Shown in pieces: positions 23,405-34,397 of a stretch of DNA of 64,000 bases. Position 1 is the stretch's first letter, and the number at the start of each line of letters is the position of its first letter. Source of the stretch: Adiantum capillus-veneris (taxonomy: Eukaryota; Streptophyta; Polypodiopsida; Polypodiales; Pteridaceae); assembly GCA_014529385.2 (NCBI GenBank), contig CM043969.1:74632676-74696675 (forward strand), in the 5' to 3' direction. Both the position numbers and the translations under genes were made by a program. Below the pieces are notes generated by a model. The model saw only the letters and a list, made by a program, of their open reading frames with translations. It had not been told where the DNA came from and did no database searches.

Positions 23405-23640
23405 AACACACTTACACTCACACATAGATATATATTTTCATATAGAAACATACATAAATTGTTCACTTTTATATGTTGCTTGAATCATTCCCTTGCTCGT
23501 GTTGCTCATGAAATTATGCTCGCATGACTGACGTACTCATGGATTAGGAGCACCTCTAGGGTTGGAACCCCTACATTACCTAGGAGCACCTCTAGGGGTG
23601 GAACCCTTACATACCTGAGACCAGAAAGAGCTCATAGAGG
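22122..23640. other. Non-coding sequence downstream of the ParB-methyltransferase relic
   Basis: No gene was recognised. Two diverged internal duplications are visible: ACTTGATT...CTATTGTC at about 22190 and 22315, and CTTGTCA...TGCTCAA...GATGACA at about 22450 and 22533. A (CA)n tract lies at 23366-23400. A 36-bp doublet (TAGGAGCACCTCTAGGG...) lies at about 23546-23612. Confidence 0.5.
23366..23400. repeat. (CA)n microsatellite
   Basis: About 35 bp of CA dinucleotides. Confidence 0.95.
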
Positions 23641-23644
23641 ATTA

Positions 23645-25075
23645 CTAGGAGACCCTATGCTTATGTTTATAGATCAGCATAGGATCAAACCATCTTGGGT
23701 CCAACAATGGGTCAACAAGAAGTATTCCAAGAACAAAGATCCCAGGGACCACGTGGCAGCCTTTGTGTGCTTAATGAGAGTTGAGGAAGTCTTAGACTTT
23801 TCAATGCAATTTGTAGGATTTGGATTGGCTCTCAAAGAGGACACTGTCACCTGGTTCAATTTTGTCGAACGTAGAGATTTTGAGTCAATTGAGGAGGTGT
23901 TTGGACGATTTTATTGAGGAATTCTCTCAAAGAGGGATAGCTCAAAACACCGTCTCACAAATCCATAAATTCAAATAGAAAGGAGATGAATATGTACAAA
24001 ATGCAGCCTTAAGGCTAAAAAGATATGTGAAGTTCTATTCAGTGGAAGAGCTACCCACCTAGTCAAGATTAATGCTCATTTTTATCCAAGGACTAAGGAA
24101 CACAGATCTACACATGGAAAAGAGCACTAGATTGAAAGAGTTAACGAAAGAAGCTCTATACTTGGTAGATAATTGTGATGTCTATAACGAAGGAGATACA
24201 AGGATTTAGATGATGATCCCTCATCAAAAATAAAAATATTTGCTAAATCAAGAAGAGGTCATCAAAGAAGTGCTCAAGAGGATTGCTCTGTTTGCTAAGC
24301 CGCAAGCTAAGCAAAATTAATGGTGTGCAACAGAGAAGAAATGGACAAATCACATGAATGAAGAGTGCTGTTTTAACAAAGGGTACGCAAAAGAAGGCTA
24401 GTATGTCCTGCAAGCCCAAGTAGCACAAGCACAAGCCCCACCAGTTCCAAGATACATAACAAGAATTCTTCCAGGACTAGTAGGAGTTGACACCACAATC
24501 AACCTTAGGACAGCAACCTCCACTACCAGGAACGAGATCTGTAGGAGTCAGATATACACCAACTGTAGAAGAGCTTGAAGAGCAGACACTTGTGTGAATC
24601 TCTGCATATTACAAGGGCTAGTATGAGATATTATCCACCGAAAGAACCAAAAGCATCAAAACCATGGAGCATGATTATATATGTTGGACCAGTGATAGTT
24701 GCACACGCTTTTGGAGAAGGTAGATACAGTTTGGATGAATACACATTGCTATTCATAGGCTAATGGAGGATTAATGGGATCAAGACCTGCTTAGCCATTG
24801 AAAGATGCTCAAGGAGTGCCTCAACAGCCTAGAGGACCATGTTATAAGTGTGATGGCGACTACCTGATGAAAGATTGTCCTCACACGGAGATCATAAGAG
24901 TGAATGCATATTATTTTGATTGTGAGATCACTTATTTGACTTCAAATTGCCCAAAGAACCCTAACAATGGAGCAAAAGCAACATTGAATATACTAGAGGC
25001 AATGGCATCTGGTAGTGGATCAAAAAATAAAAAATTGAAACCAATCCATGTAATCACGAGAGCACAAGATTAAAA
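23645..25075 (+). pseudogene. Retrotransposon gag relic with eroded zinc knuckles
   Basis: Gag packages retrotransposon RNA. The frame at 23657-23917 (VQQWVNKKYSKNKDPRDHVA then FVGFGLALKEDTVTWFNFVE) has the spacing and tryptophans of a retrotransposon gag capsid domain. Fragments continue in other frames, for example KICEVLFSGRATHLV near 24020. Near 24840 the sequence reads CYKCDGDYLMKDCPH, a CCHC knuckle in which the His is replaced by Tyr. A second, more eroded one reads DCEITYLTSNCPKNP. No protease or RT follows. The copy differs clearly from the gag genes of the elements to the right, so it is a separate and older lineage. Confidence 0.6.
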
Positions 25076-25090
25076 AATGGCAAACGAACC

Positions 25091-25650
25091 CATCATAGAA
25101 GAAGCAAGAACATACACACCTCGCATTGAATGTAAGACTTAGAGAAACACATGGAATAAGAAGGCTAGGCTGAAAGCTAGGAAGGAACGTGAGCAAACTT
25201 TCTTAGCTGAATATATGAAACAAACAAAAGAAAAAGTGAGGAAACTTGAAGAAGAAACATGTAATTGGGATGGCCTATGAACTTTGAGGATAACGGAATT
25301 AGGAGAATTAAAGTGAGCATTTTTGTGAGACTACTTTGAGAACATAGAGGGTGAACTTAATTAACTAACCAATCATAGAAGAAGCAAGAACATACACACC
25401 TAGCATTGAATGTAAGACTTAGAGAAACACATGGAATAAGAAGGCTAGGCTGAAAGCTAGGAAGGAATGTGAGCAAACTTTCTTAGCTGAATATCTGAAA
25501 CAAACAAAAGAAAAAGTGAGGAAACTTGAAGAAGAAACATGTAATTGAAATGGCCTATGAACTTTGAGGATAACGGAATTAGGAGAATTAGAGTGAGCAT
25601 TTTTGTGAGACTACTTTGAGAACATAGAGGGTGAACTTAATTAGTGGTAT
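25091..25650 (+). repeat. Tandem duplication, 280-bp unit, two copies
   Basis: 25091-25370 and 25371-25650 are nearly identical, with a handful of substitutions and a fixed offset of 280 bp. The unit looks like the tail of the gag relic (KKARLKARKEREQTFLAEYM, coiled-coil-like). The high identity implies a recent duplication. Confidence 0.92.
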
Positions 25651-26225
25651 ACTTAATTAACTTGGCATGAACAATACTTTTGCAAGAGAGAAAGTTTAGA
25701 GAGCTTGACAATAGTTGAGGACAGGATTTATGTGGAGCCGGTCCCCCCTTCAATAGTCTTTTGTTTTATAGATTCTCCCATCAAGAGAGACTTGGTACAA
25801 TACAATACTTGTGTTCTTTGTGACCTAGGTGATGCAATGAAGATGGGAAGCTTCATGCATCACAAGCATAACATAGACTTTGTAGAAAGCATTAACCATC
25901 CTCGGTCTCAGTCCCAAGGCCTCAAACACCTTCAAAGGTGGAGAGAGCTAGCGGGGAATGAGGGTAGGGAAGTGGAAGAAGTAACATTCATAGCAGAAAG
26001 AAATAGTTCCTCACTTATCTTCACTCTTTTTGCTTAGTATACATAATAGCATAGTAATGAAGATGGAAAGCTTAAGCATTGGAGCATGGCTCTTGGTTGG
26101 ATTTTCATTCCATAGCCAAGAGTGTTGGTTAGGCTCTCAACTTCTCTACAAGCTTGGAGAAGGAGATGGAGTTCTTGCACTTTGCAATTCACACAATGAG
26201 AGATAGAAAGAGAGTGTGTGTGTGT

Positions 26226-26246
26226 GGGGGGGGGGGGGGGGGGGGG
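26226..26246. repeat. Poly-G run of 21
   Basis: Twenty-one consecutive G residues, preceded by a short (GT)n tract. Confidence 0.95.
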
Positions 26247-26741
26247 AGAGTATACCCCCCAAGCTAGCCCCCTCCTTGCTTTGGTCGGCCCCCTCTTCTA
26301 GATCAAGATGGAAACTCATTGGACCCCTGCAAGTCTGGCCAATCACATGTAGCGTGCATATCAAGCAAGCATGCTAGCCTTGGGATAAGTGTCTCCCTTT
26401 CCCCTTTGAGAAAGAGGACTTGATAAATGCATAAACAATTAGTTTAATTAACTAAATTATCATTAGACGCCTTGGGAGGCCAACCAATAGGCTTTAGGCA
26501 CACCATGAGGGCAACATGAAGAGGAGCTTGACAAGTGTCCTAGGTGATTTCTTTATACAAGTCTTTCCTTGTGTGAGAGGGTGTGTGTTCTCTCTCTAGC
26601 TCCTAGAAAGAGGGTTGTAGAGTGATGCATCAATTCCTCCGCCTCCTCTTGGCTTTTGAAATTGAGTTTGCTTTATGTTTTCTGGCTTCAAGCCTAGTTC
26701 TCCCCCGTCAGTAGATTGTTTTTTTCATGTGAGTAGACACC

Positions 26742-26742
26742 T

Positions 26743-26806
<64 letters not shown>
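26742..26806. repeat. (GT)n microsatellite
   Basis: About 64 bp of GT dinucleotides inside the LTR fragment. Confidence 0.95.
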
Positions 26807-26809
<3 letters not shown>

Positions 26810-26940
26810 TCCCTACGTCGTTAGCTTGTAGAGCTTGCTGGTCACCGCAAGGAGCTTGCAGCGTGGGAAGATGGGGGCCAGGCCGGGGATTGTGTTCCCT
26901 TTGGAGTCAAAAATGTTGATAACTGGATTACCTTACTTGG

Positions 26941-27480
26941 TGTAACATTTAATGGCCTAGTAACTTGTATGTAGCGGAAAATAGCATGAACATAGTGAGC
27001 ATTTCATTAGAATAGATTCCTAATGAGAATAACAAGAGTGCTTGGGTGGAGAGAGCAACAAAAAGTATAACACCTAGTTAGATACCATGAACAATACTTC
27101 ATAAGACAGAGAAATTAAGCTATTGACAACAATTGACGACCGGATTTACATGGAGCCGGTCCCCCCTCCAAAAGTCTCTGTATTATAGGTTTCTCCCATC
27201 AAGAAAGACATTTTACAATACAACTCTTTGTGTTCCGTCAATACTAGTTAGTGCAATGAAGATGGAAGCTTCAAGCACTAAGCAAAAAACTTATAAAACA
27301 CAACATCAATTCCCTCACGGTCTCAGACCCAAGACCTCACACACCTTTGAAGATGGTGAGAGCTAGCGGGGTATGAGAGTAGATTGAGAGGAAGAAGGAG
27401 TAGTCTTACAAGAAAGATATACATCTCCTCACATAATCACTCATATTAGCATAGCTTAGCTTAGTAATTATCATGGTAGA
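26941..27480 (-). repeat. Element C 3' LTR, first piece (U5/R end)
   Basis: Matches 45894-46434 of C's other LTR closely. It breaks at CATGGTAGA, where element A begins. Confidence 0.88.
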
Positions 27481-29097
27481 TGTCATAAAATCTAATATCT
27501 AGCCAACCCAAATGATTTTCTCATACTCAATTGATCACTTAATGTGGGAGAATAAACGGCAACAAGTGTTAAGATATAGATATGTGCTTATAGATCTATC
27601 TCAACACGGGGCCAATAGTAAAGGGGCTCAAATGGGAGATGGTCTATCAAGAGCAAGGCTAACAAATGGAGCATAAGACCTTAGGGTTAGCTTCATTGAA
27701 GACCTCCAATAATGTGTGTAAAAGTCCTTTGACCTTAGGTAAGCTAGGGCTGTGAGCTTGAGGTGGGAACCCGGCCCAAGCTCGAGGTGTTTGTCCTGCT
27801 TGAGGTGCTTATCGTGCTTGAGCCTCAAGCATGGAGTAAGTCAAGCACCTCAAGCAGGACAAACACCTCGAGCTTGACTTGCCGCTTGATTAAGGTGCTT
27901 GAGGTGCCTTGACATGCTTGCCTAAGATGCTTGTGGGAATACCCCCTAGTCCAAGTGCTTTGTCATGCTTGATGACTAAGGTGCTTAAGCTCCTAAAGTC
28001 AAAAGCATCCCTACAAGAGGGGGGGCAAGCCCTTTTCCTAGGGATTAGAGAGAGAACACACACTCACACTCACAAGGGAAGCCCCAGCTTGAAGAGACAG
28101 CAAGGACACATGTCAGGTCCCTACCCATGTTACCTTCATGTGTTGCTTGAAGCCTTTTGGCTAGGCTTCAAAGGGGTCCAATGATAAATTACTTGAATTA
28201 TCTAATCGTTTTTGCATTTATCAAGTCCTCTCTCTCAAAGGGGAAAGGGGGACACTTGTCCCAAGGCTATCCCTATTGCTTGTAATGGCTTTTGCTTGTG
28301 ATTGGCTAGGCTTGGAGGGGTCCAATGAGCTTCAAGCATGAGCTACAGGGGGGGGTCGACCCAAGCAAGCTAGGGGGGTGCTTAGGGGGTATACTCACCC
28401 ACACACACTCACAAGCACTCTTAGGTGTACTATGCAAAGTGCAAGAGCTCCCTCTCTTTCTCCAAGCAAGTAGAGGTTGAGAGCCTACACCAACACTCTT
28501 GGCTATGGAGTGCAAATCCATCCAAGAGCCATGCTTCAATGCTTGAGCTTGCCATCTATTTCTTCTTCATTACTATGCTATTATTTATGCTAGCACAAGA
28601 GTTATGATAAGTGAGGAACTAGCTCTTTCTCGTATGAAATGTTTCTTCTTCCTCTTCTCTACCCTCATTCCCTGCTAGCTCTCTCCACCTTCGAAGGTGT
28701 TTGAGGTCTTGGGACTGAGGCTTGGGATAGTTGAATCTTTCTTCAAGTTTAGGTTATGCTATGATGGTGATGCATGAAGCCTTCCATCTTCATGGCATCA
28801 CCTAGGTCACAGGGAACACAAAGAATGTATTGTAACAAGTCTCTCTTTATGGGAGAAATCATAATACAAATGCCTATTGGAGGGGGGACTGGCTCCACAT
28901 AAATCCGGTCCTCAACTGTTGTCATGTTCTCTAAACTCTCTCTCTTGCAAAAGTATTGTCTATGCCAAGTTAACTAATTGCTATGATTATGTTGCTATGT
29001 TCAATTATGTCAACCCGCTATGCTCACAAAATCATTTCTTGAAAGTACTCTCATTAAATTCCGCTACTCTCAAATTGAATAGGCAAATTCCATTACA
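27481..29097 (+). repeat. Element A 5' LTR
   Basis: Begins TGTCATAAAATCTAAT, like the LTR starts of B and C (TGTCATAATAATCAA), and ends CCATTACA immediately before the primer-binding site. Length is 1617 bp. It contains a long foldback (27777-27876). Confidence 0.88.
27777..27876. repeat. 34-bp perfect inverted repeat in the element A LTR
   Basis: 27777-27810 and 27843-27876 are exact reverse complements (the left arm begins CAAGCTCGAGGTGTTTGTCC). The 32-nt spacer holds a second small hairpin, TGCTTGAG/CTCAAGCA. Confidence 0.95.
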
Positions 29098-29110
29098 TTG
29101 GTATCAGAGC
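29098..29110 (+). other. Primer-binding site of element A (tRNA-iMet)
   Basis: TTGGTATCAGAGC directly follows the LTR end. TGGTATCAGAGC is the standard complement of the plant initiator-Met tRNA 3' end. Confidence 0.92.
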
Positions 29111-29511
29111 ATTTGGTTTCTCTTTTCTTGCTTAAGAAGAGAGGTCCTTAAGTAGCCTATAAATGGTTGATGCTATTAATTATAATAGGGTAAGTGGAAT
29201 TGGGATCTATTATCGGTTTTGTTGAGCCCACTATGTGGGAGATGGTGCACACCTCGGGAGCTTTGGACTTAATAATGGAGTCTTTCTAAACTTGCCTACG
29301 GCTTTACCATTATTGATCCATAAGAAGTCTGAAAGGAGCTAACCCTTGGCAATTCTGCTATGTTAGACCTACTCCTCTACTCTCTATAATTAACCACTTT
29401 GAGCCGTGGGTGTAGATACTTAAGAGCCAATTTTCAAAGGCTAAGAGGAGTGGCAACTAAGGTTTTGTATTGCCAAAGCATACACTAAGTATAAACATAA
29501 ATTTTGTTACC

Positions 29512-30884
29512 ATGGCTGACAATAATCAAGAGAGTAGAATGAACATTGATAGCTTTGATTTTGCACATGAAGGTGCTAATGATGATGCTCCCATGTTTGT
29601 GAATTATCTCGTTACTAGGTTGCAACAAGCTATGGGCAACCCTGTTTTGCAAGCCGAAGTTACTCAACAACTTCGTGCTTATGGAATTTCCCTTTCTCTC
29701 CCAGAGGAGAGAGAGCTTAGGAGGCCTCTTGAAGAGACCCCCAAAAGAAGACTCTCTCCCATTCGAGAGGAGGAATCCAAAGAGAAAGAAAGCAATGACA
29801 GTCTAAGTTCTTCTGAAGATGTGGATCCACGAAGAGGGCGGTCTAGACAAAGTGGGAAGAACATCGCAAATCATTTCCTGCATGGCGAAGGTCACAAAAG
29901 CTAAAGAAGTTCAAGGAGGGAGGAAAGAGTATCTCTTTTCTCACCTATGATGGCACCTTTGGTGCTACCGACAAAGTGTTGGCCTTCATCCAGTAATTTG
30001 ATGCGGCCTTTGGGGACGAGGGCTTCACAGAGTCCTCCAAGCTACGCCATGTAGCTATGCACTTCCAAAAATCAGCTCGTCAATGGTGGGCTAGCCTTCG
30101 TGGCAATGGAGAAGCCCCAAAGACATGGAAAACTCTACGAGTTTCCATCATGAAGCAATTTCTTCCAAGTGATACTAAAGATAAAGTTCTTACCGAATGG
30201 CGCAGCTTGAAGCTTCTCTCTCATGAGTCTATCAACAAGTATGTAGACAAGTTTTGGGATTTACATCTCAAAGCTATTATCTTTCAAAAGATAGTCTTTG
30301 CCGAACACAGACAGCAATTCTCTGCGGGATTACCTGAAGAGATGGACGAATACATCAACTCTCAACGGCCCGGTACTATTACCGAAGTAATCCACCACAC
30401 CATGGTTGCTTCACGCATCAATTTCCATCAAGGGGCTAGACGTAATGTCAAGCCCATGGAAAACAAAGATAAAAATGATGCAAAGGGGAAATCCAATGCT
30501 CAAAATAATTCCCAAGGCACTTCCAACAACAACAATAATAACAACAACAATCGGTCCAAGGAGAAGGGAGTTTACAAAGGTAAAAACAAACTCTCTCTTG
30601 AAGAGCTTGAAACTTTTTGCAAGGACCATAAGTGTTTCAAGTGTGGGGAGCAAGGACATGACTATCGTTCTTGCCCCAAGAAGAATACTCGCAATGAGAC
30701 TCCTAGGGCTTCCACCATCGAAGCTCCAAAAGAGGATGCTCATTGCAAAAGATCATCACTTTCCTATTCGTGGGAAAAGGTAAGAGAGCATGATGCCTTC
30801 ATCTTGTTTGACCCAGGCTCTACTCTCAACTTCATATCAATAGAGTTGGCCACCAAGTTGGGCATTCAAGTTTTTGAGATGGGA
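29512..30884 (+). pseudogene. Element A gag and start of protease
   Basis: The start at 29512 (MADNNQESRMNIDSFDFAHE) is the counterpart of B's MAYNSKES. The order is an N-terminal domain (about residues 1-60), a short charged linker, then a gag capsid domain from about 29920 (SISFLTYDGTFGATDKV, HFQKSARQWWASLRG, MKQFLPSD, KYVDKFWDLHLKA). A polar linker with a run of nine Asn follows (30520-30555), then a CCHC zinc knuckle, CFKCGEQGHDYRSC (30639-30680). The protease start is AFILFDPGSTLNFIS; its D-P-G-S-T is the active-site form. Lesions: a frameshift near 29880 and a TAA at about 29995. The frame is otherwise open to the truncation at 30884. Confidence 0.88.
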
Positions 30885-31433
30885 TATTAAGTGTTTTTAA
30901 ATTGATTAAACTAGATTTACTATAGCCTAATTCTCATTGGTCCACCTCCATGGCCATCCAATAGAATTTGAGTACACCTTGTGGGCATCTGGGATAGGGA
31001 GCTGACATGTGTCCCTCTTTCCCTTTGTGTAAAGGAAGCTTGTGAGTGTGTGTGTGTGTTTCTCCCTCACCCCTACTTCTAGGGCTTGCCCCCTGCTATA
31101 TAGGGATTATGAAGACTTTTTTTACACACACTAAGCATCCAAATTTTCCTAGTGTTTGACCTTTGGACACAACCTTTGAATTTTGGAACCTTAGCATTTT
31201 GAAAGTCTTAATGGGCTGAACCTTAGGGTCTTTTAAGCCCATTGTTGCACATTTCTCTTTTGTAGATGGCCCCCCTTTGGATCCCTATTTTCCCTCCTTT
31301 GGCTCCCTACTGTGGCTGGTCTGCCAGCTTAACCAATATTCTAGCTTTTTCTCCCCTGACACTTCCCCATATTAAATGATCAATTTAACATGAGAAATTC
31401 ATTTAGGAGAATTAGATATTAGTTATTATGACA
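30885..31433 (-). repeat. Element C 3' LTR, second piece (U3 end)
   Basis: Matches about 46931-47501 of C's other LTR and ends TTATTATGACA, followed by the polypurine-tract complement TTACCTCTCTCTTG. About 500 bp of the LTR (equivalent to 46435-46930) are missing between this piece and the first. Confidence 0.88.
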
Positions 31434-31784
31434 TTACCTCTCTCTTGAAATCATAGTCATCCTCGCCTATGGGGTAGAGAAGATAAAGCATATTCATTAG
31501 TCATTTTTCTAGCGAAGTAGAGGATCCCTTTGTTACCCTATGACATCGTTCGAGAATCGATGACTAGTCCATTTGGTGCTTGAGAACCTAAGATGCCGCA
31601 AGCATGTCTGCACATTAGTCCTATCAATCTTCCATAGTAGAGTGAATCTCTACTTGGTGTTTGGGAGACGTCGTCTCTGCAAACTTGCTCTAAGCATGCA
31701 TACTACCTCATTTTTGTGCATAATTAAAAAAAAGAGTCTTATAAGACAAAAACTTTGTTCATTTTAAACATTTGTACACTTGCT

Positions 31785-32436
31785 TACTCTAGGGAAGCAT
31801 TGTAAGCATTGACAAGGTGTAGGTTATTCTTTAATTGTATGCCTTGTATCCATCTAGCATCTTCAAAAGGATAATTATTAAACTTAATAAGATATCGTTG
31901 GATAGTCTTACCGCCTCTTAGTACCTTGTCTTCATGTCAGAGAATGGACTCGGGTGTTGCAACACCTCTTCTTGGTCCTCGATCTCCGGTGGGTCTTCAA
32001 CAGTTGGTTCTTGAGGTGGCTCTCCTTTGTAAGGCTTTAGAAGGCTCACATGGAAAGCATTGTGTACGAGCTAATGGTTGGGAAACTTGAGTTGATAGGC
32101 CATCTCATTGATTGGCCTAAGAATCTAGAAGGGACCATAGTACCTTTTTGCTAACTTAGCATAGTACATTTGGTGTCCCGTAGGATTCTTGCCCATAGTG
32201 TGCCTTAATCGAGCCTAAGGAAATTTAAGTAAGACGCAATCATTTTCTTTAAAGGCTTGGGCTCTTCTGTGCTTATCAGCAGCAGCCTTTTGCCTTTGCT
32301 ATGAGATAGAGATAGCATCCTTAATCTTTTAGAAAGATTCTTGTAGGTCTCGGCTATAGTCATCTGCAGCGAAGATCTTTCCGTGTACCTTAAGTAGCAG
32401 GAGACTTTTTTATCTTCCCTCAACTACCTCAAAAGG
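31785..32436 (-). pseudogene. Element C pol, 3' end (integrase tail and chromodomain-like region)
   Basis: This is the continuation of C's pol beyond the B insertion. The minus strand reads VHGKIFAADDYSRDLQESF, QRQKAAADKHRRAQAF, LAKRYYGPF, LVHNAFHVSLLKPYKGEPPQ and, after a frame change, RYLIKFKNYPFEDARWMQG. The last block resembles the end of a chromodomain, as in chromoviruses. TAG at 32127-32125 and TAA at 31920-31918 occur at the same places as in element B. Other stops are private. The frame ends near 31785. Confidence 0.85.
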
Positions 32437-33980
32437 TGTCATAATAATCAACATCAAATTCTCCCAAATGATTTTCTCATCTTAAACTGATCATTTAATG
32501 TGGGGAAGTGCCAGGGGAGAAAAAGCTAGAATATTGGTTAAGCTAGCAGACCGGCCATAGTAGGGATCCAAAGGAGGGAAAATAGGGATCCAAAGGGGGG
32601 GGCATCTACAAAAGAGCCATGTGCAACAATGGGCTAAAAAGACCCTAAGGTTCAGCCCATTAAGACTTCCAAAATGCTAAGGTTCCAAAATTCAAAGGTT
32701 GTGTCCAAAGGGTGAATTGGGTGGTTTGTGTGCTCTCCAAAGTCAACACAACATCCCTACACATGAGGGGGCGAGCCCTAAAGGTAGGGGATGAGAGAAA
32801 AAGCCACACACACACATAAGCTTTCTTTACACAAAGGGAATGAAGGACACATGTCAAATGCCTAAGCTAGTTGCTCCCAAAATGTGCTCAATTCCTATTG
32901 GATGACCCTTGAAGTGGACCAATGAGAATTAGGCTAGAGTAAATTTAGCCTAATTAATTTTAAAACACTTAATAAAAAGAACCAATGAAAATTAAGTCTC
33001 TTGGATGATTATTGGACAGCTTGAGAAGGGGTCCAATAGGAATGGAGTAGCCCAATGGGCTACTTAATTCCTATTGGTTAGAATGGGGAAAGATCTAATG
33101 GGGATTTAATTCACTTAAATCAATTAAGTTTAATTGATTAAGCTCTCACAAAAGGGAAAAGGGGGACACGTGTCAGAAGGCTATCACTTATGTGCTTAAT
33201 AGCCATTGGCTGAGCTTGGCATTGTCCAATAGGGAGCCTGCAAGAGCAAATAGCAAGGGGGCTCGCCCAAGAGAGAGAGGGGGCTGATTTTTGCAAGGCA
33301 TTATCACACACACACAATCTCATGTGTGAAGAAGGAGAAGACTATCTCTTCCCAAGCTTTAATGGAGAGCTCATCACCTACTCCAAGCTTGTGAGATAGA
33401 AGCCTACATCGACATACTCTTGGTATGTGGATGCAAATCCAACCAAGAGCCAAGCTTCAATGCATGCTCATCTCCTCTACCAAGCTAATTACTAAGCTAA
33501 AGCTATGCTAATATGAGTGATTATGTGAGGAGATGTACATCTTTCTCGTAAGATACACCTTCTTCCTCTCAATCTACTCTCATACCCTGCTAGCTCTCAC
33601 CATCTTCGAAGGTGTGTGAGGTCTTGGGTCTGAGAACGGGGATAATTAAAGTTGTGTTTGCTAAGTGTTTTGTTTAGTGCATGAAGCTTTCATCTTCATT
33701 GCACTAGCCAGTATTGAAGGAACACAAAGAATTGTATTGTACAATGTCTCTCTTGATGGGAGAAACCATAATACAAAGCCTTTTGGAGGGGGGACCGGCT
33801 CCATGTAAATTTTGTTGATGAAAGTATTGTTGACGCTATCTCACTAGGTGTTATGCTTTTTGTTGCTCTCTCCACCCAAGCACTCTTGTAATTCTCATTA
33901 GGAATCTATTCTAATGAAATGTCCACTATGTTCATGCTAATTTCTGCTACACATAAGTTATTAGTCCATTAAATGTTACA
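32437..33980 (+). repeat. Element B 5' LTR
   Basis: TGTCATAATAATCAAC... to ...AAATGTTACA, 1544 bp. Near-identical to the 3' LTR over most of its length, with a 14-bp deletion near 32715 and a deletion of about 100 bp near 33810 relative to it. Confidence 0.93.
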
Positions 33981-33993
33981 TTGGTATCAGAGC
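33981..33993 (+). other. Primer-binding site of element B (tRNA-iMet)
   Basis: TTGGTATCAGAGC immediately after the 5' LTR. Confidence 0.94.
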
Positions 33994-34397
33994 ACAAGGT
34001 TTCTCTTTTCTTGCTCAAGAAGAGAGGTCCTCAAGCTAGCTATAAATGGTTCGTATTATTAATTGCCTATGAGTAAGTAGAATAGGGATTTTTCAGCCTT
34101 GCAGTGCGCCTACCTTCGTGCAGTTAACGGGGCATCACCGTCGAGAGCTATAGTCTTAATAGTGGAGTCCTACGAGGCTTGCCTACGGCTTAACCACTAC
34201 TGAGCTATTAGAAGCTTGACAGGAGCCGGTGCTGTTTTGGTGTCTATAGACCCTCTCTTCTATTCCTTGCAATTAATGGTATTCGAGCCACGGGTACAGT
34301 AGCTTGAGTGCTTGTTCTAAAGGGGTAAAGAGGAGTAGCAACTAGGGCTTGACGTGCCAAAGTACACCTAAAAAATTTACACTTAAAAGTTGTTAGA

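Larger units (their letters stand above)
25655..26935 (-). mobile_element. LTR fragment of the element-A family, minus orientation
   Basis: This stretch is the reverse complement of an LTR related to element A. Shared landmarks include AGCCGGTCCCCCCTCCA...TCCCATCAAGAGAGA, the AGCTAGCGGGG(A/T)ATGAG block and the 'CTCATTGGACCCCT' words. It lacks both LTR termini and has no internal region attached. It contains a 21-nt poly-G run (26226-26246) and a (GT)n tract. Short open frames here are LTR sequence, not genes. Confidence 0.7.
27481..30884 (+). mobile_element. Element A: truncated Ty3 retrotransposon inside C's 3' LTR
   Basis: It has a 5' LTR (27481-29097), an initiator-Met primer-binding site, a gag gene and the first codons of a protease. 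It stops at 30884 in the middle of the protease reading frame, where C's LTR sequence resumes. Pol and the 3' LTR are missing. The gag protein and LTR are recognisably related to B and C but clearly diverged, so this is a sister subfamily. The five bases before it are GTAGA; the partner duplication was lost in the deletion. Confidence 0.85.
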
